From Phoronis pallida (taxonomy: Eukaryota; Phoronida; Phoronidae): a stretch of 10,139 nucleotides of DNA. Location of the stretch: contig JAOXYC010251344.1 in NCBI GenBank assembly GCA_028565715.1, forward strand, positions 1 through 10,139, given 5' to 3'. The position numbers and the translations under genes are program-made. The notes under the pieces are model-generated. The model saw only the letters and a program-made list of their open reading frames with translations, was not told the origin of the DNA and ran no database searches. This document shows positions 8,501-10,139 of the stretch, piece by piece (within the stretch, counting starts at the first letter, position 1; every line of letters begins with the position of its first letter).

Positions 8501-9449
8501 CGCGATCCGGACAGTCACCCATATTTTGTAACGTATAAGACTATTTTAGTGTGTGGTTTTCGGTAACAGGCCGTAGTGTGTACCACTTTATATTTAGGTT
8601 ATACCTGATCAGTACTATTGTGTATTGTATTATTTTCAACTGATAATCGGAATATAATGGTTTTCTTGAATTGAACGCCATTTGAAAATATCACTCTAGT
8701 GCATCACTTCCAATTGAAAGTAACTGATTTTGGTAATTATCTGTTTAACTCTTTCACTGCCAAGTTATTTTTAGAATCATACTTGCACGTGCCAATTTAA
8801 TGGCGGAGAAATCTTCTGAAATAGGGTCATTTGTACAGTTGAAACCCATGAAATTAATGTTTTCATACTTTCGGAAATCCTTTCACGGTAAATCACTAAC
8901 CTTGACTGATATTTCAAAGTGGATTTCCGAGTGAAAACATCGTTGAAAGAAGCCAGTTTATCGACCGCAGATGATTATCTCAAATTTCACTCAAATTCCT
9001 CTAAAATCAACAAAAAATCACCGATTTCTAGGCTAAATTTATTCATCTTCCGACAAGTGATCGCAATGTCGTAAAGTATGCTAAGCGCACCCTCGTGCCG
9101 GCCCTAGAAATAGATTGACAATAGAGCGATTGCAAATGTCGCCTTGCGACATTGGCAGTCTGTGCGGGATTCGCCTGAAGGCGACATTGGCAGTGAAAGA
9201 GTTAAGAAATAACACAATGCAAACATATTGTTTCTTAAATAGTTAAATTTAATCAATATTCAATAATTAGTAATTCAGGTTTGTTTATTTACAGGACGTT
9301 TTCCCTGAAGCAGTTGAAGTTCAGAAGAAGTATGAATATTTGTACCAGAAAATCCCTGATTTGTGCGCATTCATGACCAGAACACAGAGTATCACCAAGA
9401 GAGAACAAGTTGCTAAGTCTATTCTGAGCATTGTTGCGAAAAGCTCAAA
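2422..9449 (+). CDS. Multi-Tudor domain protein, internal part of a nine-exon-plus gene (partial at both ends)
   Basis: Nine exons (2422-2534, 3049-3138, 3338-3462, 4394-4523, 5498-5730, 6139-6246, 7018-7190, 7659-7888, 9295-9449) join in one open frame of about 452 residues. Every junction is GT-AG and every split codon closes correctly. The product has two extended Tudor modules. Module 1 (residues about 1-150) has the core strand FVDLGRRE at 41-48, then an OB-like half with CGVKP and FNVRRELLRNGLAV. A linker rich in E, P and A (about 165-200) follows. Module 2 (about 205-440) has QWYRAQVL at 267-274, FFVDHGDCE at 284-292 and VNIRRELVQSGHARF near the end of the fold. Proteins of this family bind symmetrically dimethylated arginine on Piwi proteins and organise germ granules for piRNA work. 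RNF17/TDRD4, TDRD1 and TDRD9 are candidate relatives, but the paralog is not resolved. Both cores lack the usual DYGN residues. Start, stop and promoter lie outside the window. Confidence 0.87.
2617..2674 (-). repeat. Remnant of a tRNA-derived SINE (A-box half only)
   Basis: Read on the minus strand this gives AAGCTCAGTTGGTAGTGTGC followed by a CCTAGTCCGCAAGCCACC stretch. That is a tRNA D-arm with an A-box, then an anticodon-arm-like part. The T-arm and B-box are missing, so it is a truncated or decayed copy. It differs from the two fuller tRNA-like elements of this window and probably belongs to another family. Confidence 0.6.
2703..2788. repeat. 29-bp tandem repeat, three copies
   Basis: The unit starts CTGGTTAAAGGATACTGGGG and ends TAGATTACC. 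It occurs at 2703, 2732 and 2761 with no visible mismatch, the third copy ending one base short. There are no spacers, so it is a minisatellite inside intron 1. The lack of differences points to recent expansion or ongoing length change. Confidence 0.95.
3049..3138 (+). CDS. Exon 2: Tudor core 1, second half
   Basis: The acceptor is CAG at 3046-3048 and the donor GTAGAG at 3139. The exon is 90 bases, phase 0 at both ends, giving 30 residues. It begins VMFVDLGRREVVEV, the strand-turn-strand of a Tudor barrel that normally reads FIDYGNxExV. Leu and Arg stand where the cage Tyr and the Asn are expected. The following LLVLANSFISTPYQ matches the usual helix and proline-containing turn after the core. 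Confidence 0.88.
3338..3462 (+). CDS. Exon 3: OB-like (SNase) half of extended Tudor 1
   Basis: The acceptor is CAG at 3335-3337 and the donor GTGATC at 3463. The exon enters in phase 0 and leaves with two bases (AG) that join the first base of exon 4 to make Ser. It encodes AVQVYICGVKP followed by a Trp-Thr-Pro segment, and then a helix with FIVELISGK. This is the typical linker from Tudor core to OB fold in extended Tudor domains: a hydrophobic strand, G-x-K/R-P, then a helix before the next beta strand. Confidence 0.88.
3650..3906. repeat. Inner foldback B: 87-bp inverted repeats around an 83-bp spacer
   Basis: Arms 3650-3736 and 3820-3906 are reverse complements with 2 mismatches in 87. 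The arms begin AGTAGAAAGTTCAACACCAA. The spacer 3737-3819 has no obvious structure. It looks like a MITE with long terminal inverted repeats, probably younger than its host element because its arms are better matched. Confidence 0.92.
3936..4059. repeat. Inner foldback C: 57-bp hairpin with a 10-base loop
   Basis: Arms 3936-3992 and 4003-4059 pair with 2 mismatches in 57, around the loop TTACCCAGTG (3993-4002). Its right end, ACATCTTTT at 4051-4059, is shared with the right arm of the outer repeat, so those bases can pair with either 3638-3646 or 3936-3944. An open frame read through here on the minus strand is a by-product. Confidence 0.9.
4394..4523 (+). CDS. Exon 4: end of extended Tudor 1
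   Basis: The acceptor is CAG at 4391-4393 after TTTGATTT, and the donor GTTAGA at 4524. The first base completes a Ser codon from exon 3, and the exon ends in phase 0. The 43 complete codons read LGGTLWLDPFVERARHKYVR, then a strand and FNVRRELLRNGLAV. A strand followed by a short helix with N-x-x-x-E-L-L-x-x-G-L-A is the normal close of the OB-like half. Confidence 0.88.
4716..4950. mobile_element. Putative MITE with GTTTGCCC termini
   Basis: GTTTGCCCTCACACGACC at 4716-4733 is matched in inverse orientation at 4932-4950 (reverse complement GTTTGCCCTTTCACGACCC), with a one-base gap or mismatches. The 235-bp interval has no coding capacity and includes a poly-T run (4790-4800) and a small palindrome TTCTGTCGGACAGAA. 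No convincing target duplication. Lies in intron 4. Confidence 0.6.
5251..5368 (-). mobile_element. Complete tRNA-derived short element (SINE-like), 118 bp
   Basis: A 9-bp direct repeat TAAAGAAAT flanks it at 5242-5250 and 5369-5377. On the minus strand it starts GATTCAGACAGAATTAGGAC, followed by a tRNA-like body that can fold into a full cloverleaf: acceptor GGCTGGA with TTCAGTT, D-arm GCTC/GAGC, anticodon arm CTGA/TCAG with loop CCGGCAA, and T-arm CTGGG/CCCAG. The A-box is close to consensus and the B-box GGTTCGATTCC is perfect. A T6 run follows the body, then CTGTCTTTTCAAATTC ends the element. Lies in intron 4, opposite to the gene. Confidence 0.88.
5498..5730 (+). CDS. Exon 5: inter-domain linker and start of extended Tudor 2
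   Basis: The acceptor is CAG at 5495-5497 and the donor a perfect GTGAGT at 5731. It enters in phase 0 and leaves with two bases (GA), completed to Glu by exon 6. The first part, HIDLLKEACKGKIELPEVKQ, continues the helix of module 1. It runs into a low-complexity acidic stretch with PEPVATAADTEPSPLADYEA, probably disordered. The last third, FHSVTVSAVVSPELFFVQSQ, is the first OB strand pair of module 2, with the family's P-x-x-F-x-V-Q signature. The polypyrimidine tract at the acceptor is weak and interrupted by GATG, so the exact start is the least certain of the set. Confidence 0.8.
5768..5952. repeat. 14-bp inverted-repeat pair, possible small MITE
   Basis: TCTGTTTAAAGAAT at 5768-5781 has its exact reverse complement at 5939-5952. 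The 157 bases between have no coding capacity. No target duplication was seen, so a transposon origin is only possible. Lies in intron 5. Confidence 0.4.
6139..6246 (+). CDS. Exon 6: approach to Tudor core 2
   Basis: The acceptor CAG at 6136-6138 follows a run of T, and the donor is GTAAGA at 6247. The first base closes a Glu codon, and the last two (CA) make Gln with exon 7. It encodes a helix (LEDMLDALNSGDI) of the type that links the OB strand to the core, then GQLCLAKFPVDE, the G-x-L-C-x-A-x-x-x-x-D/E lead-in to WYRA in exon 7. The joint across the intron is exact and diagnostic. Confidence 0.9.
6416..6437. repeat. Perfect 22-bp palindrome
   Basis: The sequence AAAACAACTGT followed by its exact complement reads the same on both strands, centred on TGTACA. 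It lies in intron 6, just before a short stretch with repeated GACATGT. Function unknown, possibly the end of a decayed repeat. Confidence 0.6.
6567..6940. mobile_element. 374-bp TIR element filled with CTTGAA-type repeats
   Basis: The ends are CATGGTTCATACAGA (6567-6581) and its inverse TCTGTACGAACCATG (6926-6940), a 15-bp terminal inverted repeat with one mismatch. CAAAA stands directly outside each end (6562-6566 and 6941-6945), a possible 5-bp target duplication. Inside, two clusters (about 6582-6680 and 6848-6912) carry degenerate repeats of CCTTGAAAAGTCCTTGAATT. They flank a non-repetitive middle. No transposase frame, so it is non-autonomous. Lies in intron 6. Confidence 0.75.
7018..7190 (+). 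CDS. Exon 7: Tudor core 2
   Basis: The acceptor CTCCAG ends at 7017 and the donor is GTATAT at 7191. The first base completes Gln and the last base begins Glu. It encodes WYRAQVLSSKEDLVQVFFVD, then HGDCEWV, and later PDQYRAFPFQAIECSLANV. This is the clearest Tudor segment in the window: W-Y-R-A-x-V, then V-x-V-F-F-V-D-x-G, then the L-P-x-x-Y/F-x-x-x-P-F-Q-A turn. His replaces the Tyr after Asp, and Asp replaces the Asn after Gly. An in-frame ATG just upstream lies in the intron and is not a start. Confidence 0.93.
7520..7601. repeat. Two adjacent tandem duplications
   Basis: A 17-bp unit CACTACCCGCAAGGTGG is repeated exactly at 7520-7536 and 7537-7553. Eight bases later a different 20-bp unit, ATTGTTTTATCCTGTTTTTA, is repeated exactly at 7562-7581 and 7582-7601. 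Both are in intron 7, close to the acceptor of exon 8. Confidence 0.95.
7659..7888 (+). CDS. Exon 8: OB-like half of extended Tudor 2
   Basis: The acceptor is TAG at 7656-7658 after a T-rich stretch, and the donor GTGAGG at 7889. The first two bases complete Glu from exon 7, and the exon ends in phase 0 with 76 full codons. A region around IKKWLMAKVAKKT forms the helix and first strand. IQKFYVDLYDTS is the central strand, where V-x-L-Y-D-T-S is common in this family. VNIRRELVQSGHARF is the closing helix. The open frame runs about 36 bases into the intron before a stop. Confidence 0.92.
8199..8280. repeat. Diverged 42-bp tandem duplication
   Basis: CAACGCAGCATGAT occurs at 8199-8212 and 8241-8254. 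The sequences that follow stay similar (a GACAAAGC/AACAAAGC core and a CAT) but have diverged. An open frame at 8022-8318 spans it, but this frame has no domain and lies within intron 8. Confidence 0.6.
8371..8534. mobile_element. Hairpin MITE, 164 bp
   Basis: Left arm 8371-8442 and right arm 8460-8534 are imperfect inverted repeats over about 72 bases. They match best in the inner 40 (ATATCATATC, TTCATCT, AGCAGAAATTTA), with weaker agreement outward to ACATTACAAAA against ACGTTACAAAA. The 17-base loop is rich in G and A. There is no coding capacity and no clear target duplication. Lies in intron 8. Confidence 0.8.
8749..9201. mobile_element. Non-autonomous piggyBac-type MITE, 453 bp
   Basis: The ends are CTCTTTCACTGCCAA (8749-8763) and its exact reverse complement (9187-9201). 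TTAA stands directly outside both ends (8745-8748 and 9202-9205), the target duplication typical of piggyBac-type transposons. Near the right end GCGACATTGGCAGT occurs twice (9146-9159 and 9181-9194), with palindromes AATGTCGC/GCGACATT and CGCCTGAAGGCG, as expected of subterminal transposase sites. An internal inverted pair TCGGAAATC/GATTTCCGA lies near 8873 and 8923. No transposase. Lies in intron 8. Confidence 0.85.
9295..9449 (+). CDS. Exon 9: region after extended Tudor 2
   Basis: The acceptor TTTACAG ends at 9294 and the donor is a perfect GTAAGT at 9450. It enters in phase 0 and leaves with two bases (AA), so the gene continues past the window. Its 51 codons begin DVFPEAVEVQKKYEYLYQKI and continue into a helical, charged segment ending IVAKSSK. 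I recognise no domain here. It may be a linker before a further Tudor module or the C-terminal tail. It follows a 1406-base intron, the longest in the window, made up partly of MITEs. Confidence 0.82.
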
Positions 9450-9648
9450 GTAAGTTTAACAAAATATTAAAGACAATTTTAAAAAAAAAGTGTTATTTTC
9501 ATGGTAAACATGCGCACACTGGTCCCAGCATTCAAACGCAAGAAAATCTGACATACAAAACCCCATTAAACCTGGCTTTTAGAAATTGGTGAAAGGGTGT
9601 ACAGCGCCGCTCATGGGGGAACATTTATACTCGCTATTATGCGTAAAT

Positions 9649-9764
9649 ATTCAGACAGAATTAACTCCGGCTGGGTTGCTCAGTTGGTTAGAGCTACCGT
9701 CCGGCAATCGGGAGACCTGGGTTTGATTCCCAGTCCAGTTCGGATTTTTTGTGTCTTCAAATTC
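9649..9764 (+). mobile_element. Second copy of the tRNA-derived short element
   Basis: Same layout as the minus-strand copy at 5251-5368: leader ATTCAGACAGAATTA, tRNA-like body, T6 run, then GTGTCTTCAAATTC. The body keeps a foldable acceptor stem (GGCTGGG with TCCAGTT), the D-arm and the T-arm. The B-box has one change (GGTTTGATTCC) and the anticodon arm is altered. An open frame through this element is not a gene. I could not identify flanking duplications, so it may be an older insertion. Lies in the intron after exon 9. Confidence 0.82.
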
Positions 9765-9848
9765 AACAGGTTAATTATCCTTATTCACAAATAAAGCACC
9801 CTTTTGAACTATTTGACAATAGGCTCCTTTTGTTGATAAATTATCATT

Positions 9849-9937
9849 TTTTTTTTTTTTAAAGTTTTTATTTTTAACCAAAATAATACAAGAAACTGAT
9901 GCCCAGGAATCGCTCGAATAGAGCATTATATCTGGGC
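9849..9937 (-). mobile_element. Short retroposed sequence with poly-A tail and 13-bp target duplication
   Basis: ATAAATTATCATT is present at 9836-9848 and again at 9938-9950. The 89-bp insert begins on the plus strand with 12 T, which is a poly-A tail on the minus strand. Read on minus it starts GCCCAGATATAATGCTCTAT and can form an outer GCCCAG/CTGGGC stem enclosing a GCTC/GAGC stem. Poly-A plus target duplication indicates LINE-type reverse transcription. The source may be a small RNA, a short SINE or the 3' end of a truncated LINE. Confidence 0.82.
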
Positions 9938-10007
9938 ATAAATTATCATTGCTGTCAAGGATAGATTTTGTATAAAGTAGTCAGTGGCATACAAGTGCAT
10001 AGCTAGC

Positions 10008-10139
10008 GGGGGGCAGGGGGGGGCACCTGCCCCCCCAGAAATTTTAAGAAGTGCCTTTTTTTAAGAAATATTAAGTTGTCCAAAGAGCAGTTCTATAAGT
10101 AAAGTGCCTTTTTTGATCAAAAAGGGCACTTGTAACTGG
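10008..10139. repeat. G/C-tract hairpin and GTGCC-type repeat, cut by the window end
   Basis: A run of 6 G, then CA and 8 G (10008-10023), can pair with CCTG and 7 C (10026-10036), giving a 10-bp stem. It is followed by two copies of AGTGCCTTTTTT (near 10050 and 10103). The second copy is part of a nearly perfect 28-bp palindrome at 10103-10130 centred on TGATCA. This looks like the end of an interspersed repeat that continues past the window. Confidence 0.6.

Noticed and set aside
9597-9794. Open frame of 65 codons containing a WVAQLVRATVRQSGD-like stretch
   Set aside because: It is the translation of the tRNA-derived element (D-arm through T-arm), a common false protein; no domain and no splice context.

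Overview
This is a stretch of an animal nuclear genome: AT-rich, with short exons, GT-AG introns and many small transposable elements. There is no sign of bacterial or viral gene organisation. tRNA-derived repeats, a TTAA-flanked piggyBac-like MITE and several foldback elements would fit a marine invertebrate such as a mollusc, but that assignment is only an inference from the repeat style.

One gene is visible, on the plus strand, from 2422 to 9449. Nine coding exons with consistent splice phases join into about 452 in-frame residues. They encode two extended Tudor domains (Tudor core plus SNase/OB-like half) separated by an acidic, proline-containing linker. Neither the start nor the stop of the gene is in the window: the first exon enters with one base of a split codon, and the last ends at a strong donor with two bases of a codon. 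Multi-Tudor proteins of this type (TDRD1, RNF17/TDRD4, TDRD9 and relatives) work in the germline piRNA pathway by binding dimethylated arginines on Piwi proteins. Which paralog this is cannot be decided from two domains.

Layout: 1-1657 holds no recognisable gene or repeat family. 1658-2050 is a nearly perfect 393-bp palindrome. 2422-3462 holds exons 1-3, with a tRNA-like repeat remnant and a 29-bp tandem repeat in intron 1. Intron 3 contains a nested set of three inverted repeats (3602-4095). Intron 4 holds a TIR-bounded element (4716-4950) and a complete tRNA-derived element with a 9-bp duplication (5251-5368). Intron 5 has a 14-bp inverted-repeat pair (5768-5952). Intron 6 holds a 374-bp element filled with CTTGAA-type repeats (6567-6940). 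Intron 7 has two side-by-side microduplications. Intron 8 has a diverged short duplication, a 164-bp hairpin MITE (8371-8534) and a 453-bp piggyBac-type MITE (8749-9201). The intron starting at 9450 has a second tRNA-derived element (9649-9764), a short retroposed sequence with a 13-bp duplication (9849-9937) and a G/C-tract hairpin repeat at the end.

The main points for a second look are the tRNA-derived element that carries its own Pol III-type terminator, the giant palindrome, the nested hairpins, the short retroposed RNA-like insert, and the non-canonical aromatic-cage residues in both Tudor domains. I found no new multi-gene system.
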